The translations under genes were made by a program, and so were the position numbers. Positions 33,356 through 44,094 of a DNA stretch of 64,000 bases are shown here, piece after piece. Location: contig JAGTXK010000275.1 of assembly GCA_019096195.1 (NCBI GenBank), positions 186,001 to 250,000 on the forward strand, written 5' to 3'. The notes under the pieces were generated by a model. That model was given only the letters and a program-made list of their open reading frames with translations, made no database searches and was not told the DNA's origin. Each line of letters starts with the position of its first letter. The first letter of the stretch is position 1. Origin of the DNA: Boletus sp. NGJ. Lineage: Eukaryota > Basidiomycota > Agaricomycetes > Boletales > Boletaceae.

Positions 33356-34124
33356 ATGTCAGACATCCATCCATCCTCGTCGTCGTCGTCGTCGACCCCG
33401 CTCACCCACTCAACTCGAACAGGCCACCCAAAGGCACGACCAAGAAAAAGGTGCCCACCGATGGCACCGCAGCGCACACACCCGTCCGTCACCGCCCCCC
33501 ATGATGAGCCTAAGCCTGACCGCACCACCCAACAGACCCTCGCCGAACAACTCTCCCTCCTCCATCTCCCCCGCCCCTTCAAGAACGCCGTCTACACCAA
33601 AAACGCAAACCGCCGCACCAAGAACCTCAAGACCGTCCTCGGCCAAGAACGTGAACGCGAACGCACCGACCGCGAGCGTAGACGACTCGAGCGGGACATG
33701 GCCATGGACGTCGATGGTGCCAGCGTGACGGTCGAAAAGGAGGACATCCCGACGTGTACGTTCCCTCGCTCTGTTCTCAAGCTCTTCTTGCCAACCCCCC
33801 GCTGCAGATACCTCGATCGAAGCACCCCCCTCCCTGTTACCTCCCCGCCACTACTGCGACATCACAGGCCTCGAAGTGCGTCTCGCCCGTCTCGTCTCGT
33901 CTCGTCTCGTTCGCGAGCACGCCACGCTGATGCAGCGAGTACAGGCACCGTACACAGATCCACGTACGGGGCTCAGGTACCACGACAAGAGCGTCTACGA
34001 TCTCATCAAGAACCTGGTACGCTCTCTCCCCTCCCCTCGCTGAGCCCCCTCTTCATGTTCGCAGAGTCCCAGCGCAGCCAAAGACTACCTCTCCGCCAGA
34101 GGTGTCAATCCCATCGTCAAATAG
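33356..34124 (+). CDS. IES6: INO80 chromatin-remodelling complex subunit 6 (Ies6)
   Basis: A small nuclear subunit of the INO80 remodeller, working with Arp5. The YL1 C-terminal domain is clear. Before it is the conserved basic block PFKNAVYTKNANRRTKNLK and a charged helix (GQERERERTDRERRRLERDM). Then come YCDITGLEAPYTDPRTGLRY, HDKSVYDLIKNL and the C-terminus SPSAAKDYLSARGVNPIVK. Three introns fit GT-AG: after DIPT (phase 1), after TGLE, and after IKNL. The long uninterrupted frame across this region is not the protein. The start at 33356 follows a poly-A tract; Met at 33461 (MAPQRTHPSV) is in frame and also plausible. Confidence 0.93.
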
Positions 34125-34656
34125 CGACGAGCGCTGTATCTCGATGTTCAGTCACCTCTTGCATGAAGCATTGATCGTGGCAGAACAGACGGTTAAAGCG
34201 CGTCTCAAACACTATTTTTTTTTTTTTGGTCCTTGCGCTCCACCCGACTCTGAACGATACACAATGCGGCACATAAGTAAATTGGATGTTTCTCTTCGTG
34301 CGCAACATCGGCATATACTCAGTGGACGCGGATCAACCAGGAAAAGCTAGGAAAAGCTAGAACGAGCTTTACTATAAACTGGAACCAAGTATGCACGCTC
34401 TTCATTACATTATGTACCGAGCCCAGCTCCCCTTTTCATCCAGTTTCAAGTTACCCGACTCGAGTGACCATTAAAACCGACACCATCCACTACGATAATG
34501 GTATAACAACAACGACAACAACAACAAAAGAACAGAGGAGAATTCCGATCGTCCATGCGTACTATCGTCCATGACACAGTATCCAAAAGTAAGAGTGAGA
34601 AAGAAAATAAATCGCATGCCTCGCTTTACAATACTGTGGTCCCCTCCGTCAGTCAA
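34125..34656. other. Convergent 3' region, no gene seen
   Basis: The 3' flanks of Ies6 and the copper radical oxidase meet here. A direct repeat GGAAAAGCTA occurs twice near 34340-34360, and a CAACAACGACAACAACAAC stretch lies near 34507. Confidence 0.55.
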
Positions 34657-36847
34657 TCATCCATGGACAACGAGAAAAAGGGACGTACTTGACGTACCCA
34701 GGAGCGCCAAGGCAGTGCTGACGACCAACCCCGTCATCACGCCCCCCTGCCCGCTCATTGCACCAGACTTGGCCGTCGCCGTCGTCGTCGCAGTCTGCAC
34801 CGCCGGAAGCTCCGCCGCCACCGCCGTTGGTTGTGTCTCCACCTTGCCCGTCCCCACGATCACCATCGTCCCATTACTCGGCACCCCATTCACGACGACG
34901 AACAACAGCGCCGGTCCGGGCGTGAACAAGTTGGCGTTTGGCGGGACCTGCGAGACGTACAGCACGTACGACCCGTCGCTGTTGACGTTGTACGTGTTGT
35001 TGAGCTGGAGATGTCGCTGGCCCATGTTCATCGCGTGCGTCGTGAAGCCGCCGCGGGAGAGCACGACGGTGGTGTTGGAGGCGGCCTCATTGGCCGACGT
35101 ACCGGTGTACGAGGTCGAGGAGACAGTGACGGTGAACCAGGACCCGCCATAGCTGAGCGTCTGGGGGACACCCGTCACTTGCGGACGGACCTTGGACGCA
35201 AAGTAGGGCGGGTAGAATATCTCGGCGGTGTAGGTCGTGGGATAGGGCGCGGTAAGCTCGACATCGAGGTTCGGATTCGACCCTGCGATCAACACGGATG
35301 CATCTGGGAGAAGTATCGCGGTCGAGTGGTACATCCTCGCAATGCTCGACGACTCGAGTCCCGTATTGGACCAGCGCGATCCCTTGGGTGCGTTGGGGTT
35401 GTAAATGGCAGGAGTGCCGACGGGACCCGATGCGAGCGACTGGTAAAAGGGCATCTGAGCGAGAGACGGGGTGTAGAGCGTCTGGTTAGCGAACCCGGCA
35501 GTGCCATTCGAAGCACCGTTGACGACGAGCATGGTTCCGTCGGGGAGGATAATGAACTGACCCATGGTGCGGCCCTCGAGCATGTTGTCGTCCTGTTCGT
35601 ATGCCGGCGAAGTACCATCCTGAGGTTCAGGAGTGAGACGCTGGCAGTCTGCAGATGTTGGGTACGTCCAGGTGTTGTAAAACGGCCAGGAGTAGTTGCC
35701 ATAGTAATCCGCGGGCATGTCAGTACCACCACAGAAGAGGATGGTGGGGGTATAGTTGTTGGCCGGAGTGAGGGGCAGCATCGCGACCGCACCCGAAGCA
35801 GGGTAAACACGTGCGACGCCTTTCGGCATATCAGGAAGGGGGGTCTCAACGTTCTGATTGGGTTCCCAAAGAACTAACATGGTCGTCAAGGACGAGGTCT
35901 CGAACACACGGTAGGCAACTCACTCGTGGAGAGGTTGGCCTGGACGAGCAACCGGCCAGAGGGCATGAGGTAGGTGTGGGCGTACGAGTTGAGACCCGAA
36001 GTAGTTATCATGAATTGCATGACGGCAGCAGCACCCTTTGAAGGGTAAAACTCGTACGTGGGCGTCGCGCCTCCGCCCTCGTACGCGGGGTCGGTGTTGG
36101 GCATGTTCCTGTTGACGTAACCACCGGAAGTGAAACCACCGATGAGGACGATGGTGCCGTCCGCAAGGGCTTCTGCGGTCGAGTACCAGCGCATCTCCTG
36201 CATGGAGAGCACGGCGGGGTTGTCGAACCACTGACAGTTCGCGGAGGACAGGTTGGCGGAGGAACACGGGTTGAGGATACGGATGGCCTTTCTGCCATCA
36301 TAGTCGTCGTAGACGTCGTCATAAGTTGGAGAGGAAGGGGGACCATAACCTTTTGTGGGATGAGATGGAAAAAAAAAAAAAAGGGAAAAGGGGGAGGGGC
36401 CCACCGATGCTAATGGCATCGTTGCCACCAAAAGTAGCATAGGAGCCGTTCGGAAGGTGCATGCCAGAAGCACAAAAGGTGTTGGTGAGCACGCTCATGG
36501 TGGTCGCCTGGCGCGTGTTGATGTTCCTACAAAGTCATTCCCGTTCGGAGGAGACCCAAGCGAGGAAGGTGGGAGACGCACCAGACGGAACCCCAAGCGG
36601 GGTGGCTGTCGATCTGGGCAGCGTTGCCTTCGGTCTTGTCGAGGATGTAGACCATCTCTTCGTTGCCGAGAAACATCTGAGGGGGGGGCAGGGATGAGGA
36701 ATGTAGGGTGGGGGGGGCAAAAGAGCGACGGACCATCATGGCGCTGACGAGGGTGCTACCTGCCTGGACGATAGAGCCGGCCTGCTGAGCTGCAGCGGGG
36801 AGGAGCAGGCCAGACAAGGCGAGCCACGGCAATATCCTGGGGGACAT
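34657..36847 (-). CDS. Copper radical oxidase, glyoxal-oxidase type (AA5_1)
   Basis: An extracellular oxidase of small aldehydes or alpha-hydroxycarbonyls that yields H2O2. The signal peptide is MSPRILPWLALSGLLLPAAA. The catalytic set is visible. The Cys of NTFCASGMHLPNG and the Tyr of RWYSTAEAL would form the thioether-linked radical cofactor. The axial Tyr and first His are in ARMYHSTAILL, and the second His is in GGFTTHAMNMGQR. Kelch-like blades lie between, and a C-terminal Ig-like domain follows (PPYFASKVRPQVTGVPQT). The end is Ala/Thr-rich plus a hydrophobic segment (VVSTALALLG), which suggests a GPI signal or membrane anchor. Introns fall after VSAMM, PAWGSV and AISIGG and before LSTSEL. 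The last splice, near 34690, is uncertain. Confidence 0.93.
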
Positions 36848-37193
36848 GAAGGAGTGAATGGATGCAGAGACAGCGGAAGGAGGGAGAACGACAAGGACGG
36901 GAATGGCAAGGGATAAAATATCAGGTCACATCGCATTCCTTGTCAATTTTTTTTTTCTTTTTATGAGACGTGATCAGACGAGCGAGTTATATCAAGAATA
37001 GAACTCCATCCAGCGACCGTTTCTGCTACTGAACGTGAGATTCAAGCTCAACTTCTTACAGTAAAATCAGCGTCGCCGTGCACAGCGATTCATGCAGCGT
37101 GGATCACGAAGCCGTGCAACGTTGTAAACTTCTCCCCTAGTTTCCACGAGCGAGTGCCAGTCGAGTTGCTACAAAAGTCCTTGGAGACACCGC
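36848..37193. other. Upstream region of the copper radical oxidase
   Basis: No gene. It holds CT-rich and T-rich tracts (minus-strand promoter of the oxidase) and the 3' flank of the ubiquitin protease. Confidence 0.5.
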
Positions 37194-40100
37194 TCAGGAC
37201 AGCGGAACCCGCTCAAAGACGTACATGTACGCCAACTTCTTCAGCTCCCCCACGCTCCTCTGATCGGCCACCACAACTTTTTCATCGTTGAACAGCACCC
37301 ACGCTTCATTCCCGTCCCCTTCTCCGTCTACATCCATGGCTTCCCCCGAACGCGGGCGCGGCAACCGGACGTGGGCAACGTAATGCCCCGAATGTACACT
37401 TGGCCCCTTGTGCGAGATGAACCCCTTCAGCTGATACCTCGCCGGCAACCCCGTGGAACCGGGCGGCGACATCGCCTTCGTCCCCCTTTCCGTTTCTGTG
37501 CCTGTGGCACCAGCGGAGGCCGTCTCGCCATTGTCATCGGGATGATTGAACAGCCACTCCACCGCACGTTCAGGATCCCCGTCCTGTGTGTCCCATCAGC
37601 CATGTACATTGTAAATAGCGACTGGCGTACGGTTTCCAAGAGCGCCTTCCGGGCTTGTGCCTGCGTGAAACCCATGTCTGCCAACAACGCAATTTCTTCG
37701 CCCGAGGGCTCTCGAACGCACGGGACACTGAGCTGAATGGGGTCATCAATGTCTGGCAGCACACTCAGTCTCGTTCGTCAGTCCCGATGGGTGCTCGCGT
37801 ACCAGGGTCTTCCATGTGGTTGAATAGCCATTCCATCGCAGCCTCGGCCCCAGAGTTGCCAGTCGCAAGCAGTGCCTTCTGGCATCTCACAGTCGGGAAG
37901 CCCATGCCCTCCAACTGACCCATCGCTTCCGCATCAAACTGCGGCAACGACGGCCCAGAAGACCCATCCGGAAGTTCTTCTTCCCCCGCCTGTAATCCCT
38001 TGCCAATGTACTGATCCAGCACAAGGTCCCCCTCGGGCAGGATAATAGGAATGTCTGTGTTTCCACTCTGTGAGTGGTATCGAGGTCTCAGCTCGACGAC
38101 TACATACCTAGCTTCGTGGGCACCCAATTCTTCAGCTGGAACTTCTTGGCATGAACGACTAGCACGTCAGGGAATGTCGCGAGCTGCACCCGTCTGACGG
38201 CGTGTGTCTTCCCGCACCCCGCTTCGCATTGGTATTCCAATATCTCTTGCCCCGTTTGACCAAGGAACAGGTCAAAGCACATCTCCAAGGGCACCGGCGC
38301 ATATGTCGCATCTGCGGCACCCTCGCCTTCCGTCGCTGGCACACCGAGGCTCAGGACATCCATGCTGTCGATCCGATACCTGACCCGATGACATCCCAAA
38401 CACTCCAAACGCTGCTCCAATCCAAACGAAAAGATATCCGTTGGCTCTCCCTCTCCTGTGACGTTGCGATGGGCCCTCGGTGGACCTCAAACACCGACAA
38501 GCGCTTACCTGGTGCCCCACCTCTCGCCTGATGGTTGAACCGTCTGAGCACAGTGAGAAAATGTCCAAAGAACTCTTCTGCGTCTTGCTGCCGCATCGTG
38601 GCAAACTCAGCATGCCCTTTGCCAACGAGCGCTTTGAACCCGGCGGGTTTGAGGCCCGTCTGCCAAGGCGTGTGCTCTAGCGTGGGGTGCGCAAGCGGAT
38701 CCGACGGCGCTGGATAGATGTCAGTTATCCGCAGTGATCCAGACATGAGTCAAACAGACGCTGTTCCGTATACGGGTTCGAGTAACGTCCACTCAAGAGA
38801 CCGTCTGCGAGCTTGAACAGCTGACATTCGAAGCAGTCCGCAGGTAGGGACTGGCCGCACGTCGCCCAGTGTACCGAAGCTTTCTCAGAAACATAACCTT
38901 GTGATAGATCTGATGATGGTCTGCGATAATACCGATCTTGGAAAGGAGAAAGCGAAAACAGCATTTGTAGGACGGATGCCATGTAACAACTTGAGGGAAT
39001 CACGATCAGCATGTTTGTTTGCCCCATTGCAGCAAGTTATCCCCACCTGTTTCCGAGATTACTGAGTCCAGTGGTCCCGGGGCCAAAGACAGGTTTCAAC
39101 GCGCTTCCGTCTTCTGCAGTGAGAGAAAAGTCAAACATCAAGTTTTGTTCAATTTGCTGCGCGATGCATGAGTGTTCCGGTAAAGACGCCGTTCCTGTGA
39201 AAATGCCTCACCAGCTCCGTCACGCTTTTCTCCGTCTTTTTTTGAGACGTCACATTTATTCCGAATGCAGCGAGGTGTGTCGTCAACTCGGGATCGAGAC
39301 GTGCATCGTTGCACGCATAACAGTAGATATCTAGGACCATACTTAGCTAGCTTATCTCGAGAAACGTTGTCTGTACACACCTGCTCCGCCCTCGGGCGTG
39401 ATCGTCCCGAGTTTTACGCAAGCCGGATGCTCCGTCGCATTGAAGTGCGCCAATGCATGCCCATTTCCGCCGGTGCAACCAAACTGCGAACGTCCACAGC
39501 CCAGCGCACCACAAGTCAGACAAAGCCATAAATTAGACGTCAGCTCGCAAGACGCGCAGTGCGCGAGCCCTAAACGCCCCTCGTTCAGAGTGAAACGCGT
39601 TCGCGCTCAGGGATCGACCGCTCACCTTCGGCGGGAATAAGCCCGCTCGCGAGCTGTTGAAGTAACAGCGTATGCTCGCATGCGATGATCTCTTCTTCCC
39701 AAGCCTTCACCTCTGACTGACGGGCGGACGACAACGAGTGCGTGACCCCATCTGTCAACCGCTTCGTCTGCCAAAACAGCACACATGTGAACACGGGGGC
39801 AAAGAATTGAATTTCTAAAAAAGAGGCACAAAAACACGCACCGTGCCCTCGTCCGCCACGATCGCCTTGCCATTTACTTCATCGCACTTCCAGCACCTGA
39901 GCACCGTCCGATAATCGTACTTGTCCTCCTCCCGCTCCTGGACGATCGCGAGCTTGGTCATCTTGACGGGTGGCTCGTCGTCTCCCTGATGCCGAGTCAA
40001 GTTGGGTGTGCAAAACTGTGAGAGGTGGATCACGCACACGATTGTTGGGTTTCGGTTTTGGCGTGCGTTTGACGTTGAGGGTGAAGGCGTGCCCCGATCG

Positions 40101-40342
40101 CGCGACGTGGGTACGCGCGTGGTGGCGATCTTGACCTAGACACGCACCGTTGAAGCAGACGAGACAGACATCGATGCCGTCGTCGCTGTCCTGCTCGTGG
40201 CGCTCAACACACCGGCGCGATGGCGGGGATCTTTGCGTACCTGGTTGTCAAAGCATTGTGTACACTCTTCGCGATGAACTGATTGGCTGAGTTTTGGCTG
40301 CTGGAGCTTGGATAGGTCGGACTGATGAGGACAGCTTGCCAT
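37194..40342 (-). CDS. UBP14: Ubiquitin carboxyl-terminal hydrolase UBP14/USP5 (isopeptidase T)
   Basis: A cytosolic deubiquitinase that disassembles free, unanchored polyubiquitin chains for the proteasome pathway. The N-terminus begins MASCPHQSDLSKLQQPKLSQ and contains a zf-UBP domain (CLTCGALGCGRSQFGCTGGN, GHALQHFNATEHPACVKLG), which binds the free ubiquitin C-terminus. The catalytic Cys box is GNSCYMASVLQML (about 39000), followed by MRQQDAEEFFGHFL. The catalytic His is in HSGHYVAHV and the general-base Asn/Asp region in VLFNDEKVV near the end. Two UBA domains (MGFPTVRCQKALLATGN and MGFTQAQARKALLETV) interrupt the catalytic core as in USP5. About ten introns. No break seen. Confidence 0.94.
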
Positions 40343-40448
40343 CGTGGAAGAGAGATGAAACGCACGCCCGAGCGATTTATCAAGAGGGGTATGGTATTTC
40401 TCACGTGATCGTTTCTCCCAGCTCTACTACTTATGTACGACTGCCTAG

Positions 40449-41852
40449 CTAAAGGACGTCCATCTTGAAGAAGCGCTCGCGCGGGAGGAACGTCAAAGCA
40501 GAACGCTTGTATGGAAAGTCGAAAACCTGCACCAAGTTGAGTCCCATTATCCCCGCACCGTGTTGGATGTCTCTCACCGTTTCTATATGCATCGTAGAGT
40601 CTAAAGAAAGCTGCACGATGGCTCCGCTGTCGGCTTTAGGCTCTCCCATCGCATTTTCTGTCCTCGGGTCCGCCAGGAAGATGTAGTGATGGATCGAGCG
40701 GAGCCAGGCTTGTGCTACCGCACGCGCGTCAGGAGCCGAGTCAATTCTGAGTCGCGACAACCCACCTCTTTCCCAGCCTCTGAACCGCTCTTCGCCAACA
40801 AGTACATGGATGCCTCGATCCCACTCCTTTGCACCCCCCGGAATATACGTAGCAACATGGTTCTCCTGCGACGATATATGGATGCGAACACGTCCAATAG
40901 AGTAGCACCTCACCTTGACATACACGAGTTCCAAATACCCCATGAGCTCGCCATCCCAACTCATCATGATGGGCAGCACTCCAGGGTTGTTCAAAACGCC
41001 GTGCGCATATTGTCTATGTTGTTCGAGAGTCCCGCCCTCGTTCCATCCCTTGTTCACCCGGTCATCGTTGTGCCATGTGTGGAACGCCTCCAGGTGAGGG
41101 GTGACTTGACCGTCTTGACCAATATCAAAGTAGGTAAACTCGAGCGTCTGCTCCACTTTTGGGCAGTAGCGACGGTAGAGGAGTTCCCCTGGCAATGGCT
41201 TGGGTGGTCGCAAAGGATGCGCGGTGATGACGAGCGGCGTGCGAGTGAACGACTGAACAAGCGGGAATGGCGAAGCGGCATGCCGAGTCGAAGACGACAA
41301 AGGGTGTAGCCAACCGCGAGAGTGGTACCCATGCGTCCCAGCGCCTTGCCAAAAAGCCGCTCTTGACAGGAACAGATCCTCATCTGCGTTTGCTTGCTTC
41401 CCAAGTGCAGTCCTACCGAGTCCAGAATGTAAAACATACGTGCAGAGGTCTGCGCGGTTGTCGATGTCGGGAGAAAGCACGACCGGGATCGTCTCTCGTT
41501 CATGGTAGCGAACGAAGAGTGCGTAGACGATCGCCCACGCGTCCTGTACCGTTATGTGGCGAGTGCTCGGAGGGCGGATTTCCAGCACGGGGTAACTGGG
41601 GACGTGTGTCGCGGTGTGCTCGTGCGGTGTACCAATGGCAGAGAGAAGTAAGGCCGCAGTGCGGTCCAGAGATTGATAGGTGCACACCGGGACGTTGTCT
41701 ACGAGTATCTCTGCGCTGGGACTGGATGCGAAGTTCACCCTGGTGCGGTCAGGGAGGAGAAAGGCGTCGATGGGACCGTTCGTGGTCTTGCGAGCATGAG
41801 TCGACTGCAAGCCATTCTGTACGGCCTGCAAGCGCTCTCTAAAGCGAGACAT
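40449..41852 (-). CDS. Siderophore-type N-hydroxyornithine acyltransferase (ATO1/SidF-like)
   Basis: A GNAT-fold acyltransferase of the IucB/MbtK type (PF13523) expected to transfer an acyl group to N5-hydroxyornithine for hydroxamate siderophores such as ferrichromes. The conserved core is visible: EAFHTWHNDDRVNKGWNEGG, HGVLNNPGVLPIMMSWDGEL, MGYLELVYVK, then WDRGIHVLVGEERFRG. The C-terminus is DFPYKRSALTFLPRERFF. A 48-base intron that keeps the frame separates VYVK from ENHVATY. I chose Met at 41852 (MSRFRERLQ); an upstream in-frame Met at 41906 would overlap the region before Ssz1. No siderophore synthetase or ornithine monooxygenase is in this window, so the pathway would be completed elsewhere. 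Substrate (acetyl or larger acyl) cannot be told. Confidence 0.88.
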   Translation of the reverse strand: MSRFRERLQAVQNGLQSTHARKTTNGPIDAFLLPDRTRVNFASSPSAEILVDNVPVCTYQSLDRTAALLLSAIGTPHEHTATHVPSYPVLEIRPPSTRHITVQDAWAIVYALFVRYHERETIPVVLSPDIDNRADLCTYVLHSGLGRTALGKQANADEDLFLSRAAFWQGAGTHGYHSRGWLHPLSSSTRHAASPFPLVQSFTRTPLVITAHPLRPPKPLPGELLYRRYCPKVEQTLEFTYFDIGQDGQVTPHLEAFHTWHNDDRVNKGWNEGGTLEQHRQYAHGVLNNPGVLPIMMSWDGELMGYLELVYVKVRCYSIGRVRIHISSQENHVATYIPGGAKEWDRGIHVLVGEERFRGWERGGLSRLRIDSAPDARAVAQAWLRSIHHYIFLADPRTENAMGEPKADSGAIVQLSLDSTMHIETVRDIQHGAGIMGLNLVQVFDFPYKRSALTFLPRERFFKMDVL

Positions 41853-41964
41853 TGAATCGCTTACCTCAGCACCGCACAGAAAATTGAAGTTGCAAGGCCC
41901 GCACAAGAAGAGGAAAACAAAAAAAAGTCGTCAACGTCGTCGTCGTCGTCGTCGTCGTGCACAC
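41853..41964. promoter_or_regulatory. Bidirectional promoter between acyltransferase and Ssz1, with CGT repeat
   Basis: The divergent genes are separated by only about 110 bases. The interval contains an A-rich run (41919-41925) and a CGT/TCG microsatellite (41935-41958) that reaches almost to the first ATG of the Ssz1 side. Confidence 0.55.
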
Positions 41965-44011
41965 ATGCCGCCCAACGGCCCAGTTCCAAACGGAAATGCG
42001 CGGAGACGCCCGTCGAGGTCTCTGCGCCACCCATCGTCGGCATAAACTTTGGCAATTCGTATGCGTCCATCGCCGTGTTCACAAAGGTTCCGTCCAGCCC
42101 CCATTTCCATCCTTCGTGTTCCACAGTCGCTAACACCGCTTTTGCGAGCTAGAAAGGCGTAGCGGAATGCATAGCCAACGAAGATGGCGAACGCCAGATT
42201 GCCTGTGCACTCTCGTTTCACGGCGAAGAGATGGTACGCATAACAAAAACTCTCATCCAACTTGACGATCATGCACGATTACAGTACATTGGAAACCAAG
42301 CCAAGCAACAGCTCGTCAAAAACGCCCAAAACACGATTACAGGCTTCCGCAACCTCCTCGGCAAGAAGTACGTCCCATACATCTCGTTGCTCGTGTAGAG
42401 AAATCGAATCGAATCGACAGGTTTTCAGAGGTGCCTCAGGACACGCTGTCCGTGTCCACCCCCGTCATCCAACACCCCTCCTTGCCTGATACACCCGCCT
42501 ACAAAGTCAAAGTCCTCCAACCCGCCCCATCGCCTTTGTCTGCTACCGCCACCAACACACCTGCAGTCTCGCACGTAGCCACCCCTCGTTCCGAGCCTGT
42601 CGAAGTAGAACGTATCCTCACCGTCTCCGAAGTGACCACCATCTTCCTCAGCTCCCTCCGTCAGTCCGCAGAGGACTTCCTCGGCAAAAGAGCCATCGGG
42701 GCCGTCATCACCATACCCTCCTGGTTCGACGACACGCAGAGAGACATACTTTCCAAGGCTGCCGAGGACGCTGGGATTCGCGTCCTCCAACTACTTGACG
42801 ACGCCGGTGCTGTCGCTGTTTGCACGTCCGAAGGCGCAGACGGCGTCCCCAATGATCGAACACAGCTCATCGTCGATCTCGGCGCATCCTCCCTCGAACT
42901 ATCCCTTCTCTCCATCCGCGAGGGCCTCGCATACGCCTTGGCCACGCTCTCGGACCCTACCATCGGCGGAGACGAGATCGACTCGAAGCTCATCCGGTTC
43001 TTCGCCAAAGAGTTTACCAAGAAAACGAAAACGCCACTGACAGTCGCGCCAGCGACCAATCCTCAAGATAAACGCGCAGAGGCAAAACTCCGCCTCGCGG
43101 TGGAACACACAAAGCGCACGTTGAGCGCGAGTCCGGGTGCTGCCACGTGCTCTGTCGAGTCGCTCAAAGACGGCCTCGACTATACCGGATCCATCAATCG
43201 CCTCCGATTCGACATGGAGATGCGGTCCATTTATGACAAGGTGTATGCCAAAGTCAAGGAGTTGGCCGAGAGCGCGGAGATCGACCTCTACGATATCGAT
43301 GAGATTGTGTATCTCGGAGGGTCAGCCTCGCTTCCAGGCTTGGATGAGACCCTGTCCCAGGGATTCACCGAGTCTGTCATCACGCCGTTCAAGGCGGGCA
43401 CTGTCGTCGGTGGGGGCGTCGGTGACCCAACCACCATCCTTGCGCGTGGATGTGCCTTGCAAGCTCACTTGCTCGTGCTGCTTGCCCAAGAGTCGTCGGA
43501 AGAGCTGCTGGGCACATTCAACAAGGAGAGCAAGGCGACCAGTGTCGCTGCCACCAGTCGAACGATTGGCCTGCTCGTGCCTCAAGAGGACGCCGCAGGG
43601 TCATTAGGAGGTATCTGGATACCTCTCGTTCTCAAAGAGACGCCCCTCCCTTGTCGTAGAACGTTGACGTTCGTGGTAGATGCCGGTGGGGCTGATACAA
43701 AAGTTGGTTTCGAATTGTGGGAAGTGAAGGAAGGCGTTAAGATAGACCATGTGAAGCCTCCACAGTTCGAGGAAGAGGCACAGGAGGAGGAACAGGAGGA
43801 ACAGGAACTCGAAGAAGTAAAAGAAAAGACGCTGACAAAGGAAGCTTACTTGGCCTCGTTGTCGCTATCAGCTCAGAACGCCGTCAAAGGGAAAACGACG
43901 GTACAGGTGCAGGCAACCCTGTCTGGCACCGGCGTTCTGGAAGTCAGTTTCCGAGAAGTCATAAAAGACGGGCTCGGTGAGGCAGTCACTGCGACTGTTG
44001 CAGCACCATGA
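41965..44011 (+). CDS. SSZ1: Hsp70-family protein Ssz1 (ribosome-associated complex)
   Basis: An atypical Hsp70 that pairs with the J-protein zuotin on the ribosome to assist nascent chains. N-terminal blocks read PPIVGINFGNSYASIAVFTK, CIANEDGERQIACALSFHGE, then YIGNQAKQQLVKNAQNTITG. The ATPase lobe continues with AIGAVITIPSWFDDTQRDIL, VDLGASSLELSLLSIREG, DPTIGGDEIDSKLI and EIVYLGGSASLPGLDETL. A short divergent C-terminal domain follows with an acidic stretch (EEEAQEEEQEEQELEEV). There is no canonical EEVD end, as expected for Ssz1. Three introns fit: after VFTK, after GEEM and after LLGKK. The first coding exon is unsettled: the ATG at 41965 is not in frame with KRKCAETPVEV by my reading, so a small extra intron or another start is needed. 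Confidence 0.88.
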
Positions 44012-44094
44012 TGGTACGCCGCATCTTTCGTTTGTCGCTCGCATGTGATCATCGATTCTCTCCAGTGATTGGGTGTAGACGAACAGCACTTGAG

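Noticed and set aside
33338-33356. Poly-A tract as the tail of a retroposed copy
   Set aside because: It lies in a promoter directly before a gene with introns; no target duplication or retroposed body.
33227-34174. A single 315-codon plus-strand ORF
   Set aside because: It mixes exon and intron frames of Ies6; the conserved YL1 text is only obtained with three introns.
40449-44011. A siderophore or secondary-metabolite gene cluster
   Set aside because: Only one biosynthetic enzyme; neighbours UBP14, Ssz1 and cytosine deaminase are core genes.
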